The notes under the pieces: model-generated | Told to the model about the DNA's origin: nothing | Database searches by the model: none | Seen by the model: only the letters and a program-made list of their open reading frames with translations | Position numbers and translations under genes: made by a program | Assembly (NCBI GenBank): GCA_040954595.2 | Contig: CM082589.2 | Location: 12,214,001 to 12,278,000, forward strand | Direction of reading: 5' to 3' | Origin: Balanoglossus misakiensis | Lineage: Eukaryota; Hemichordata | DNA: 64,000 nucleotides | In this document: positions 1-8,340 of the stretch, piece after piece | Numbering within the stretch: the first letter of the stretch is position 1 | How the letters are laid out: each line of letters opens with the position of its first letter

Positions 1-31
1 ACATATAGATTAGTCATGCTAGAAAGATAGC
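1..31 (-). mobile_element. Remnant of the CR1/L2-like fragment from the preceding unit
   Basis: Bases 1-30 match 14762-14791 inside the CR1/L2-like fragment. From base 32 the sequence matches 14935 onward. The intervening 143 bp present at the other unit junctions are missing here, with one unmatched base at the junction. Confidence 0.8.
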
Positions 32-246
32 ACAGCAGCTTAGCTCTATTCCTTTTCCAAAGTGTTTGTTCTTTTAAACTACCTGTTTTTTATTTATTCT
101 GATTATGCTAATATGCTAATTTGTCGGTTTGTCACATCACAATTTTTGTAGGAAACTCACCCCTGGGAATTTTTTTCAGCCACTGACATACATTCATAAT
201 CACATGACATTGATGATCATGGAAAATTTGACCCTTTTCCTTGTAG

Positions 247-369
247 GACTCAACCAGTGTCCACCAAATCCGTGCCAGAATGGTGGCTTCTGTCAACCGG
301 CTCGAAATTCCTGCTTTGATCTCACCTGCATATGTACTGGTTGCTACAAAGGTGATAGGTGTGAGATAT
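247..369 (+). CDS. Exon A, intact eight-cysteine EGF-like domain (unit 1)
   Basis: Encodes one EGF-like domain, an extracellular disulfide-bonded module usually used for protein binding. The exon is 123 bp, phase 1 at both ends, with acceptor CCTTGTAG and donor GTAAGT, the classic layout of a shuffled EGF exon. Reading from the second base of codon 246-248 gives the hallmark NPCQNGGFC, then NSCFDLTCIC and TGCYKGDRC. All six canonical cysteines are present, with spacing C-x4-C-x5-C-x11-C-x-C-x8-C. Both extra cysteines are present too: Ca in NSC, and Cb replacing the usual glycine before the aromatic residue. No NxD/calcium-binding signature is evident. The preceding exon would be P of the unit to the left, which also ends in phase 1. 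The parent gene is not identified. Confidence 0.85.
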
Positions 370-923
370 GTAAGTATACAGCGCAGTCTCTTTTACCTTT
401 TGTCTCTGATGCATTCAAATACTGCATGTTTCCTGAGCATAGGTGTAGCCATCACCACAGCAGAGCTTGGAGCGTTCTTGACATCGAATGCAAGATTACA
501 CTCTTCCCAATCAAAATCACTTTCGTAGCGCATAATGTCTTGATTGTCTTAGTTCAAGAAACATTATGCGCGACTGGCCAATTTTACAGCCTTTTGTCAA
601 CGCACATCCACTATGGAAATTCTCACTCCAGGCCAGATAGTGTAAATTTACATATGAGTCTACAGGTATGCTTGAAGTCAAGTCAAGCATTTGCAAGGAA
701 CCCTCCTCCAGTACACAGGTCTTTGATTTCATGAAGGGAAGCCCTTGCCTCACAGTCACTGCCACATGATCTATGGAGGTGTGAACAACTTGATACCAGC
801 CTAATATAAGTTGTAGGCACAATCACTCCACACACCCTTGCCATAATTCTGCAAGGTTTTTGCCATATCTGTACTGTAGAATGAGTAGCAAGGAATAAAA
901 TGGCGTCCTTTCTTAATTTCCAG
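370..923 (+). other. Intron A-B (unit 1)
   Basis: GTAAGT to CAG intron. It contains a short inverted repeat GCGCATAATGT / ACATTATGCGC (529-539 and 561-571). Open frames on both strands here show no recognisable domains and look accidental. The long + frame from 129 is read-through of exon A into this intron. Confidence 0.6.
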
Positions 924-1037
924 TGCAAAACCCCTGTGATCCCAACCCATGTATGAATGGTGGATTTTGCCAGCAAACATCGTGCAATTTCTATTCATGC
1001 CAGTGTGTGAACTCTTACACAGGTGACATCTGTCAAA
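924..1037 (+). pseudogene. Exon B, EGF-like, split from its donor by a transposon (unit 1)
   Basis: EGF-like domain with acceptor TTTCCAG and phase-1 start, reading NPCDPNPCMNGGFC, QQTSCNFYSCQC and NSYTGDIC. The six canonical cysteines and Ca are present, but Cb is serine, so Ca should be unpaired. The body stops at TGTCAAA, with no splice donor. The missing end (TCAAACAA followed by donor GTGAGT) lies 1.1 kb downstream at 2158-2171, on the far side of an inverted-repeat element that starts at 1038. The TCAAA at both edges looks like a target-site duplication. The rejoined length would match other EGF exons. Read-through instead runs into an in-frame TGA at 1106. Confidence 0.75.
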
Positions 1038-2157
1038 CCATAGACCCTAGAGAAAGAAGGACGAGCAACTGCGGCAAAGATCAAAGGGTTTGGGGATTAT
1101 CTGTATGATGATGTTCTTTTGCATATAATTAACACCCAGGACAGTTGGACAATGACTTCCTTACTTCGGCACGTGTCGACCCCACCAGTGATGCGAAAAC
1201 TTGCCACCAAACTGACACTCCTGCATTTCAGCAGCCACTGCGTTTTTTTCTAAAATTCTAAAAGTATTACGATGTCTGTGCTAATTATTATGGTCGTCTG
1301 TCGGATGAACGGTCATTTCTAGTGCCACAAGCTTCATTTAAAAATTGTAAACAAATCATCCATGCCAAATTCCTGTTTAACTTGTGCAGATGTGTTCCAT
1401 AAATGATTGCTGCGTTCAACCACGTTGCAGTTTTCTCGTCTTCTGCGAGATGTTCTAAGGTGTTTGTGATAACTTCACGCAAAACGCGAGACTTTGCGTT
1501 AGTTTATACACAGTTTATTTGCAAATTGGATTATTGGGATTTACCTGGAAATAATGTATGCAAAAGAACATCATTTCAAGAAAAAACTGGAGTTGCGCGT
1601 CCTTCTTGCATGTCCGACTGGGCACTCATATTTCTTGGTAACGCTGACACTTTTCGTAATAATTTTATGTTTGCGTGAAGCATTGAAACAAAAATTGTGG
1701 TTTAGGGGCATTTTATTTCGCAGTGCGTGAACAATAAAACAGATTTCACGAAAACAATTTATAAACAAACTGGCTGGATTTTCATGTGTGCGCTATTGCC
1801 GCCAGGCAACCCTCGGTACGGTTAGCTCACAGCCTTGTGAAATACCCGGACTGTTAGACAAAAGATGCTTGTTTTGGACGCTGTCAGACTCAGAGGTGCC
1901 AAATTCCTGTTTAACTTGTGCAGATGTGTTCCATAAATGATTGCTGCGTTCAACCACGTTGCAGTTTTCTCGTCTTCTGCGAGATGTTCTAAGGTGTTTG
2001 TGATAACTTCAGGCAAAACGCGAGACTTTGCGTTAGTTTATACACAGTTTATTTGCAAATTGGATTATTGGGATTTACCTGGAAATAATGTATGCAAAAG
2101 AACATCATTTCAAGAAAAAACTGGAGTTGCGCGTCCTTCTTTCTCTAGGGTCCATGG
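1038..2157. mobile_element. Non-autonomous TIR DNA transposon inserted in exon B (unit 1)
   Basis: The two ends are inverted copies of about 34 bp. The left end starts CCATAGACCCTAGAGAAAG and the right end, reverse-complemented, starts CCATGGACCCTAGAGAAAG; about three mismatches are seen over the arm. TCAAA(C) directly flanks both ends (1033-1038 and 2158-2163), read as a 5-6 bp target-site duplication. The interior has no recognisable transposase and contains a 534-bp tandem repeat (1364-2141). The element sits a few bases before the 5' splice site of exon B, disconnecting the exon from its donor. I could not assign the superfamily. Confidence 0.72.
1364..2141. repeat. 534-bp tandem repeat, 1.46 copies, inside the exon-B transposon (unit 1)
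   Basis: Sequence from GCCAAATTCCTG at 1364 recurs at 1898, exactly 534 bp later. The second copy is partial and diverges at 2141, inside the right terminal inverted repeat. Unit 3 has 2.46 copies (29347-30658). Units 2, 4 and 5 have 1.46 copies (16267-17044, 44779-45556, 59685-60462). On the minus strand each copy holds a short exon-like open frame (about 1364-1500 in the first copy) reading VLREVITNTLEHLAEDEK and WLNAAIIYGTHLHKLNRN, of unknown identity. Confidence 0.9.
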
Positions 2158-2412
2158 TCAAACAAGTGAGTATATACTTTCAAGACACCCTGCAAACAAA
2201 CAAGCAATCTTTATTCCGTAGATCTTTAAGCATATTTATGCATTGTATATTTTGATGTGAAACTTCAAATTTTATTGGTCTTGTTGCCAAACTTCTGAAG
2301 AAATGAGGATATTGTTTTGAAGGGTATTTTATCAGTAGATAACAAATACCATGGCCCTCCATGCAAATACCCACATGGTAAATTAAAACTGTTACAGGTG
2401 TATTTGATTTAA

Positions 2413-2553
2413 GCAATAAAACACCCCCAGCCATGGTATACCACGAGATTTTGACCAGTTCACGACATATACGCACGAGCGATAGCGAGTGCGTATATAG
2501 AGTTGAACTGGTCAAAATCGAGTGGTATACCATGGCTGGGGGTGTTTTATTGC
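2413..2553. repeat. 141-bp near-perfect palindrome (hairpin) in intron B (unit 1)
   Basis: The left arm starts GCAATAAAACACCCCCAGCC and the right arm is its inverted copy, ending GGGGGTGTTTTATTGC. Pairing runs almost to the centre, with small mismatched patches (for example GAG against TCG). Mirror-image open frames on the two strands both read MVYH.ILTSS, which is a by-product of the palindrome. Other copies: 17316-17456, 30930-31070, 45828-45968, 60734-60874. It is probably a foldback or MITE-type element. Confidence 0.88.
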
Positions 2554-2723
2554 TATTATATTATGCCAGTATATTGAAACTTTGCATAAAACATTTTAAA
2601 AAGGCATTTTCTTTGACTATGATATATGACTGTGGTATATGGCTAATATATCACGGTCACGTGTCGTGTCTCGACCAATCAAATAGCGTGATTTACACCA
2701 TCAATATACTGGTATAATATAAT
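2554..2723. mobile_element. About 170-bp MITE abutting the palindrome (unit 1)
   Basis: The left end TATTATATTATGCCAGTATA and the right end (2702-2723, TATACTGGTATAATATAAT) are inverted copies of about 22 bp with one or two mismatches. The interior has no coding potential. It directly abuts the palindrome, so the two may be nested or a single composite element. Other copies: 17457-17626, 31071-31240, 45969-46138, 60875-61044. In unit 2 a large deletion starts 4 bp after this element. Confidence 0.6.
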
Positions 2724-2954
2724 TCCACATATGGATTACATGTGGGATAATATTGGGTGCTGGCAGTTTCAGTAAATGAACTGCTCTTAAAAGTTGGGTG
2801 TCAGGGCACCCTTGACTTCTTATTGTTCAGTTATACATTTAGGAGGCTCAGTTATAGGAGAACCCGATAGAACCACAGCTGTAGGAATTAGGGAAATGGT
2901 CATACCCTAAAAAACTTATGTCACTACTATTTTTTTTTCATGCCATTGAAACAG
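2724..2954 (+). other. End of intron B (unit 1)
   Basis: Intron sequence between the MITE and exon C, ending in a T-rich tract and CAG. In unit 2 it is deleted from the fourth base after 2723. Confidence 0.6.
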
Positions 2955-3071
2955 AACAAACTCCATGTAGGCCAAGTCCATGCCTGAACAATGGGCGGTG
3001 TACTCAGCTGTCTTGTACAACTTATGAGTGTACTTGTCCAGGATGTTTCACCGGCACACACTGCAGCCAGT
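2955..3071 (+). CDS. Exon C, intact eight-cysteine EGF-like domain (unit 1)
   Basis: 117-bp phase 1-1 exon with acceptor GAAACAG and donor GTAAAA. It reads TPCRPSPCLNNGRC, TQLSCTTYECTC and PGCFTGTHC. All six canonical cysteines plus Ca and Cb are present and no stop occurs. It is the 39-codon form, with a C3-C4 loop two residues shorter than exon A. In unit 2 this exon is deleted together with D and E. Retained splice sites and all eight cysteines make it one of three undamaged EGF exons per unit. Confidence 0.82.
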
Positions 3072-3462
3072 GTAAAACTCATTAAAACAAACATTTGTCA
3101 TGCAGGAACTAACATTTACAATCATGTCTCAATACATTGTCTGTTGGTCATACTTTATATTTTCATCTTCAGCATCACACCTTGGTCCTTGGGAATCGGT
3201 CACCTCAAAAATGATGTACAGCTGAAAGAAAACATGTTTATTTGAAGAAAAAACTGTTGATCGTTCATGAAAATTTTCCCTACACAAGATACATATACAG
3301 AGATTTTCATAGCCCCATAAGTGCGTCCCAGAATGAGCAAGTTGTTTTTGGAAGTGAAGTTCCGTTCAGTATTTACAGTAATGGTAATGATGATGTTTTC
3401 ATCAAACAGATTTTGAAAGTAAATATTGCTGAGATAACATTAGGTTGCACTTTTTATTGCAG
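3072..3462 (+). other. Intron C-D (unit 1)
   Basis: GTAAAA to CAG intron of 391 bp. Nothing beyond intron sequence recognised. Confidence 0.6.
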
Positions 3463-3585
3463 TCCAAGATCCAGGCCAGCGAAACAGCTGTCTCAACGGG
3501 GCTGTATGTAATGCAGTGGCCAACTCCTGCACGGCATATACCTGTGCCTGTACTGGTTGCTATGAGGGTAACCGTTGTGAAATAT
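3463..3585 (+). pseudogene. Exon D, EGF-like, open but C1 lost (unit 1)
   Basis: 123-bp phase 1-1 exon with acceptor TTTATTGCAG and donor GTAAGT. The frame is open and reads DPGQRNSCLNGAVC, NSCTAYTCAC and TGCYEGNRC. C2-C6, Ca and Cb are present. The position of C1, five residues before C2, is glycine (GGC, one base from TGC). In an EGF fold C1 pairs with C3, so C3 would be unpaired. The C-terminal half is very close to exon A (TGCYxGxRCEI), suggesting that the two exons arose by duplication. Labelled pseudogene because a structural cysteine is lost; splicing signals look functional. Confidence 0.72.
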
Positions 3586-3849
3586 GTAAGTTTCTGACGT
3601 ACCGTAAATGACAATCTTTTGGGCACTTTCTCTTCATGGCAATTGAATTGTGTGGTAACTTCTCATTTCTAAAATTTCCCCAAGAGAAAAGAAAGGAAAA
3701 GGAAACAGAAATTTCATTTGTATGTCCGTGCAATTTAGGATAGGCACGAACTTGTGAGGAAGTGTACGAAGTTGGATGTTTTCATCACTCAAATATACAA
3801 GAGTTGCCTCTTGAAGACTAGTGTCTGTAGAGATAATTGTGCATGTGAG

Positions 3850-3988
3850 GTAATCTCTCCTAAGGTGGTGCACACCTCTTAGTATTAAGTAAAAGAGACG
3901 TCCTTAATTATCCTTACTATTTGGCTTGAAAAATCAATCTTACTAGGTGTTCTGATTAGAGAGGTGTCCATAAAGACAGGTTTTACTG
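3850..3988 (-). mobile_element. Pogo/Tigger-like terminal fragment in intron D (unit 1)
   Basis: The segment ends in CAGGTTTTACTG followed by TA at 3989. Its reverse complement begins CAGTAAAACCTGTCTTTATG and continues to GGACACCTCTCTAATCAG, the kind of terminus found on pogo/Tigger-type elements with TA targets. The opposite terminus was not found, so only one end is supported and the left limit is approximate. Other copies end at 32505, 47403 and 62309. Confidence 0.4.
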
Positions 3989-4160
3989 TATTACCCAAAA
4001 TAGAGACATTGTCCCTTCATCATATACTTAATGCGTGTTCTGGGTATGGTTCCAGTATAATGCTTGTGTCAAAGGATTTTGTTGTGGTGCAGGAATCATC
4101 TTTGGTTGAGGTGTAGCCATCTGCATTTCATGTGTTTTAAACTATTTTTTTTTCTGATTG

Positions 4161-4283
4161 TCATTAACCCATGTGATCAGAATCCGTGTCAAAATGGAGG
4201 CTATTGTTCCAAAACACCAAATTCTTATACTGACTACACCTGTTACTGCCAGTAGTGTTGGACTGGGGCCATCTGTGCCGTAG
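4161..4283 (+). pseudogene. Exon E, EGF-like pseudoexon: acceptor lost, TAG stop (unit 1)
   Basis: Aligned by EGF spacing, the exon is again exactly 123 bp. It reads NPCDQNPCQNGGYC, then NSYTDYTCYCQ, then a TAG stop (4253-4255), then CWTGAIC. Six canonical cysteines and Cb remain; Ca has become tyrosine. The acceptor position reads TG instead of AG (4159-4160) after a T-rich tract, and the donor is the weak GTGTGT at 4284. Three separate defects mark it as dead. The nearest downstream AG (4179-4180) would cut off C1. Confidence 0.72.
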
Positions 4284-4677
4284 GTGTGTCGAATTACTGT
4301 TTTATGACACAGCGTGGTATATAAACCCTCATTTTTGGTATTCTCAATGTGATAGATGGACCCATACACCAATAAATGGGGTGGAAGCATTACTAAGTTT
4401 CATCCTTTCAAAATTTGCTGATGTAGGGTCAAAATTGAGTGTGAGGTGCATGTTAAAAAGGAAAGCCTTCTGTATCATGTTGATGGCACATTTTTTTAAT
4501 TTTTCAAGATTCTTACAGAAAAATCCTAGCAATAGCATCATTATGTTATTTTAAATGTAAAGGTTTGAAACAAGGAATGAAGACATTGCTCACATATTTA
4601 AGCGAAATGAACATCACAAGTACATGTACAAGTTTTTGACAAGCAGGTAATTAATAATTTCCTTTTCGTTTTGGCAG
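4284..4677 (+). other. Intron E-F (unit 1)
   Basis: 394-bp intron; no elements recognised. It contains the right breakpoint of the unit-2 deletion (4537/4538 in unit-1 coordinates). Its last 30 bases (TTAATAATTTCCTTTTCG) differ between unit 1 and the other units. Confidence 0.6.
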
Positions 4678-4797
4678 CCATTGATCAGTTATACCCTATG
4701 CCTTGTCAAAATGGTGGCACATGCGTTGCGTGAGACGGCTGTTTCCTGTTTGACTGTATGTGTACCGAATGCTTCACTGGTGCCACATGTACAATGC
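4678..4797 (+). pseudogene. Exon F, EGF-like pseudoexon: TGA stop and C1 lost (unit 1)
   Basis: 120-bp phase 1-1 exon with good splice sites (TTTTGGCAG, GTAAGT). It reads YPMPCQNGGTCVA, then a TGA stop (4731-4733), then DGCFLFDCMC and TECFTGATC. C1 is replaced by leucine (TTA), while C2-C6, Ca and Cb remain. The stop lies in GCGTGA, consistent with CpG decay of an arginine CGA codon, which is my inference. Skipping this symmetric exon would not shift the frame. Confidence 0.75.
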
Positions 4798-5092
4798 GTA
4801 AGTACTAACCAATATTATTTTATTCAATGCAAAACACTTGTTATATATTATATAATATAAGTACGGTACACATATTAAAGCCCTGGTAACTCAAACTTTG
4901 GGCTAGCTTAATGTTATCACTATTTTTGTTTTCGGTTGCAACTGTGGTTTCTTGTCACACTCTAAAGGATTTCACAGCATTTGGTTTTTCAAAACAGCCC
5001 TTTGGTTGTTGTCATGTATACATGTACATGACTGTGGAGTGTAGTTTGTAGATTCTGTAATTTTGACAATATCTTGACTGCACATCCCACAG
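4798..5092 (+). other. Intron F-G (unit 1)
   Basis: 295-bp intron with a small palindromic cluster (ATGTATACATGTACAT near 5016). Nothing else recognised. Confidence 0.5.
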
Positions 5093-5215
5093 CTGTCAAC
5101 CAGTGTCAACCCATCCAGTGTCGGAATGGTGGAAACTGTGTGCTGACGCCCAATTGGTGTACTGAATTCACATGCTCCTGTACAAGCTGTTACTCCGGCG
5201 ATTTATGTCAGACAT
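5093..5215 (+). CDS. Exon G, intact eight-cysteine EGF-like domain (unit 1)
   Basis: 123-bp phase 1-1 exon with acceptor CATCCCACAG and donor GTGAGT. It reads NQCQPIQCRNGGNC, NWCTEFTCSC and TSCYSGDLC. All six canonical cysteines plus Ca and Cb are in place and the frame is open. With A and C it is one of three fully intact EGF exons per unit. The conserved Tyr-x-Gly of the EGF turn is kept (YSG). Confidence 0.85.
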
Positions 5216-5599
5216 GTGAGTGATTTTAAATTTCAGATGAAGAGGAACATAATAACATAACACATAATCGGCTTGCAGTTGGTTTCTTCCAACCTGTATC
5301 AAACAGTGAATAACGACACAATTTTGGGGAAATTTATTAAGAATGTGTGTGCCATAAAAGGGGATTGTGTATTTGACCAAATAACAACCTGCACCGTATG
5401 GTACACTAAGACACTATTACACCTGTGTCAAAATTTCATTACGTTTCTTTTGTTGAACATGGAAGAAATTTGTCACAGTGATGTTCTGTTGACCAACTGA
5501 GATTTTTACCACTCAACCCTGACTGCACAAATCTGTTTAAAGTATATGTAGTAAATATTAACTGTACACAATTTATATCACTTTCTCTTCTGTGCACAG
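5216..5599 (+). other. Intron G-H (unit 1)
   Basis: 384-bp GTGAGT to CAG intron. Opposed short frames cross it on both strands, without recognisable motifs. Confidence 0.55.
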
Positions 5600-5716
5600 A
5601 TTTGAATCCGTGTCAGCCCAACCCTTGTCTAAACAGTGGATTCTGCCAGCAAGTGTCCTGCACCGAGTTCAGATGCCAGAGTCCACGCTGTTTCATCGGA
5701 ACCACGTGCGCTGAAC
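5600..5716 (+). pseudogene. Exon H, EGF-like, open but C5 lost (unit 1)
   Basis: 117-bp phase 1-1 exon with acceptor TGTGCACAG and donor GTAAGC. It reads NPCQPNPCLNSGFC, QVSCTEFRCQS and PRCFIGTTC. C5 is serine (AGT, one base from TGT), leaving its usual partner C6 unpaired. Ca and Cb are kept. The open frame and splice sites mean it could still be included in a transcript, but the C-terminal EGF subdomain would be destabilised. Confidence 0.75.
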
Positions 5717-6163
5717 GTAAGCAAACCAGTGTCAGATTTCCCGCACAAAGTAGAAATCGCTGGGCTTTGTCATTGATATTGTCTCAATAAAGTTGCCTGT
5801 GATTGTGCAGCTAACCAAGAGACTTATATGCACTACGGTAGCCATGATGAATACTTTCATTGACTCAAATGCTCATCAGTGTAGATGTTGCTATTTTTCC
5901 AACCGTAAATTGAAACATCAGAAAGTTATGACATCAACTACCCCCACCCCCACCCCACCCACCCCCAACTAGTAAATATTATAAGATTCAGTAATTATGA
6001 TAAAGATGGTAGCACCAAGCTTGGATCAAGTGGTCTTCATTATCCTTCACACATGAACATGATCACACGGATGTGCAATCTTCTGACAGTCTGCTACAGA
6101 TTTCACTTCCCACTCAAGTGTGTAAGACCCTAATGTGATACTTTTCATTTCTCTCACCCTTAG
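5717..6163 (+). other. Intron H-I with CCCCCA microsatellite (unit 1)
   Basis: 447-bp intron. A C-rich CCCCCA tract lies at 5939-5967 and is 6 bp longer in unit 3 (34456-34490). Nothing else recognised. Confidence 0.6.
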
Positions 6164-6286
6164 CGATCAACCAGTGTCTTCTAAACCCATGTCTGAATAA
6201 CGGAGTGTATCAGCCACTTCAAGGCTCCTGCTCAATCTACACCTGCAACTGTCCAACCTGCTACACTGGGCAAACATGTGTTACAT
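6164..6286 (+). pseudogene. Exon I, EGF-like, open but C3 lost (unit 1)
   Basis: 123-bp phase 1-1 exon with acceptor CACCCTTAG and donor GTAAGT. It reads NQCLLNPCLNNGVY, GSCSIYTCNC and PTCYTGQTC. C3 is tyrosine (TAT, one base from TGT), so its usual partner C1 would be unpaired. All other canonical cysteines plus Ca and Cb are present. No stop is found. Confidence 0.76.
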
Positions 6287-6351
6287 GTAAGTCACAAGTT
6301 TTTAGGTCCCATTGGTATGTACCATGGGAACTTATGGGATTGGTTACGTCT

Positions 6352-6390
6352 GTATGTATGGATGGATGGATGGATGTATGTCTGTATGTC
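6352..6390. repeat. GGAT/GTAT microsatellite in intron I (unit 1)
   Basis: Imperfect GTAT/GGAT run (GTATGGATGGATGGATGGAT) inside a longer moderately conserved stretch of intron I. Present in units 1-4 (near 19445, 34875, 49768). Confidence 0.85.
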
Positions 6391-6659
6391 CGTCCACATG
6401 AAAAACTTGAAAACCGCAGCGCGTTTGACCTCGATATTTGGCGTGTAGATGCAGGCAGGGCTGTAGATGGGAGTTTGTTCAAATGAAGATGTCATTGCCA
6501 AAAATATGCAAATTAGCTGGGAAAATGTGAAATTGGTCAAAACTCAAAAACTGGACAACCACTGGTCATATTGATTTGAAAAATGGTATGCATGTACCTT
6601 ATATCAACCTCATACAACCCTGTATGTTTTGAGCTAATATTATCGATTTCCTATTTTTT

Positions 6660-7160
6660 TTGCATTTTTTTGTATTTTTCCATGTTATTGGTAAAAGTCT
6701 TTGAAATTTAGTATGAAGCCTCCTAATGTTGTCTAAGTAACCATAGTTTTGTTCAAATTGTTGCAAAATTTGCATATCTATAATTTTGAGCATTATTTGC
6801 CATTTTTGGTCAAAAAATGTTTTTCTTTAAAACCTCATGCCAGATTGCTTTGCAATTTGGTAGGCATGTTCGTAGGGGTAACCTAAATAATATGTTGTAA
6901 AAAATGTGATATTTGCATAAATGTGTTATCGGGGAAACTTTTGCAATTTTTGTCAAAAATTGTTTTCACTGAAACCGCTTGTCCTATTGCATTGAACTTA
7001 GGCAGCATGTTCCTTGTAGTGATTGAAGTAAGATATTGTACAATTTTGGTGATATTTTCATATTTGTGTTTTTGCCACTTTTGAACAAATATTTTCTGTG
7101 AAACTGCTTGTTGGATTGCTTTGAAATTAGTTTTTTCTCTGATTGCTTTGAAATTTAGGA
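6660..7160. repeat. Degenerate 130-140 bp minisatellite in intron I (unit 1)
   Basis: Three to four diverged monomers share an order of motifs: TTTTGGTCAAAAAATG or TTTTGTCAAAAATTG, then a CCxxATTGCxTTGxAxTTxGG core, then AxxATGTTC, then a T-rich tail ending in ATTTGCATA. The cores lie near 6845, 6990 and 7115, with a more diverged one near 6700. There is no coding potential. The monomers diverge much more from one another than the 15-kb units do, so this array is older. Copies lie at the same place in units 2-4. Confidence 0.6.
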
Positions 7161-8225
7161 TATAATTTCATAACACATACCTGTATATGTGCAACTTTTA
7201 TTCAATTCTGAGATCAGAAAGATTAAATATTTAGCGAGTTTTTTTGGTAAGTTTCTTTGTTTTTGGTTAGCAAATCTTCTCCTAAACAAATTGTCCAGTT
7301 GTTTTTAAAGTTACTATTTACAAGGAGTTGTTACCTCGAACAAAGACATGTTTACATAACTTAAATAGGCCAGCTGTTACAGAGACCACCAGCTATCACA
7401 TTTTAATTACCAGTGGCAGGTCAGTGTGTGTCTGTTCCAGGGCTGACTGAAAGAAGTTGCTTCGCATATGTGTTTGTGTACAGACAATTTTTGGTCAATT
7501 TTTTTTTCTAGCACCACTTGTAAGACTGCCATGACACATGACAGTTTATTGGGCATGTTCCTTGTTAATGTTTTTACATTGCATATTTCTATATGGTCAG
7601 ATCATAAGTGCTTGCAAATGTCACCTGTAATTTTTATTCTGCTGTGTCACTGTTTCCGCATAATCCTCAAATGTCATCAGATCTCCGAATGTGATGAAAA
7701 CAGTGTGTTTTGAGTGGGTTTTTTTAATGACCTTTTGGGTTAAAAGTGGCAAAAATGGCAATTTTGTCTTCAAAGGGGTCAATAAGACTGACTTTTTTGG
7801 AATCAGCACCATTTTTTACATTGAATGGACTAGTCTGCTCAAACTTTCCTTACCAAAAATTCTGTTTAATCTTCTGTAACATGTATACTAGTGTACATGT
7901 AGCTGCCTGATAGTTTGCCCTGTGTGTGTAATTGCTGAGTGACATAACGCATTCTGTGATTGATGCAGTCACGTAACCACCAATCGAACGATTGTTATAA
8001 GGAGAACTGCACGACCTTTAACCGCATTAGCATACCTGATTTTTAGGGCTCGATATTACCTCTGAGGACGCAATATTTAAGTTGAAGTTTTTTTATTTTA
8101 TCATATTAGAGCAAGAAGACTTGTCTTTTATGTAAAAGAAATAGACCCTAATATACAGAGTGCATTTTGAAACGATAGGCAGTTCCGGCCCATAGCCTAA
8201 TTCTTCATTTTTCTGTCATGCGTAG
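7161..8225 (+). other. Second half of intron I-J (unit 1)
   Basis: About 1 kb of AT-rich intron with no recognised element or domain. A T-run near 7723 is 7 T in units 1 and 3 and 6 T in units 2 and 4. Confidence 0.5.
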
Positions 8226-8340
8226 GAATTGATTAGTGCTAACACCCATGTCAAAATGGCAGCACTTGCCAACCCTAACCTCGTGTGTGGCATTGACGTG
8301 CACCTGCCAAGGATGCTTTACTGGGAGCGCTGTGAAAATT
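8226..8340 (+). pseudogene. Exon J, EGF-like pseudoexon with stop and frameshifts (unit 1)
   Basis: An EGF exon readable only across several frames. One frame reads PCQNGSTCQP and then a TAA stop. A second reads CVALTCTCQGCFTG. C6 (TGT in CGCTGTGAAAATT) lies in a third. C1 appears to be serine (AGT). The acceptor is CGTAG and the donor GTCAGT. At least two one-base losses are needed to restore EGF spacing. Unit 1 also lacks one A at AACACCC (AACAACCC in units 2-4), so it is 115 bp here and 116 bp elsewhere. It is clearly non-coding now. Confidence 0.68.

Noticed and set aside
529-571. Inverted repeat GCGCATAATGT / ACATTATGCGC as a possible transposon end or RNA hairpin gene.
   Set aside because: The arms are only 11 bp with a 21-bp loop and no other support.
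129-734. A 201-residue + strand open frame around exon A.
   Set aside because: It is exon A read through its acceptor and its GTAAGT donor into intron. Only 247-369 shows EGF structure.
2180-2717. Two opposed open frames both starting MVYH.ILTSS.
   Set aside because: They are mirror readings of the 141-bp palindrome, not paired genes.
4253-4255. Possible stop-codon recoding in exon E (TAG between two cysteines).
   Set aside because: The exon has also lost its acceptor AG and the extra cysteine, so simple decay explains it better.
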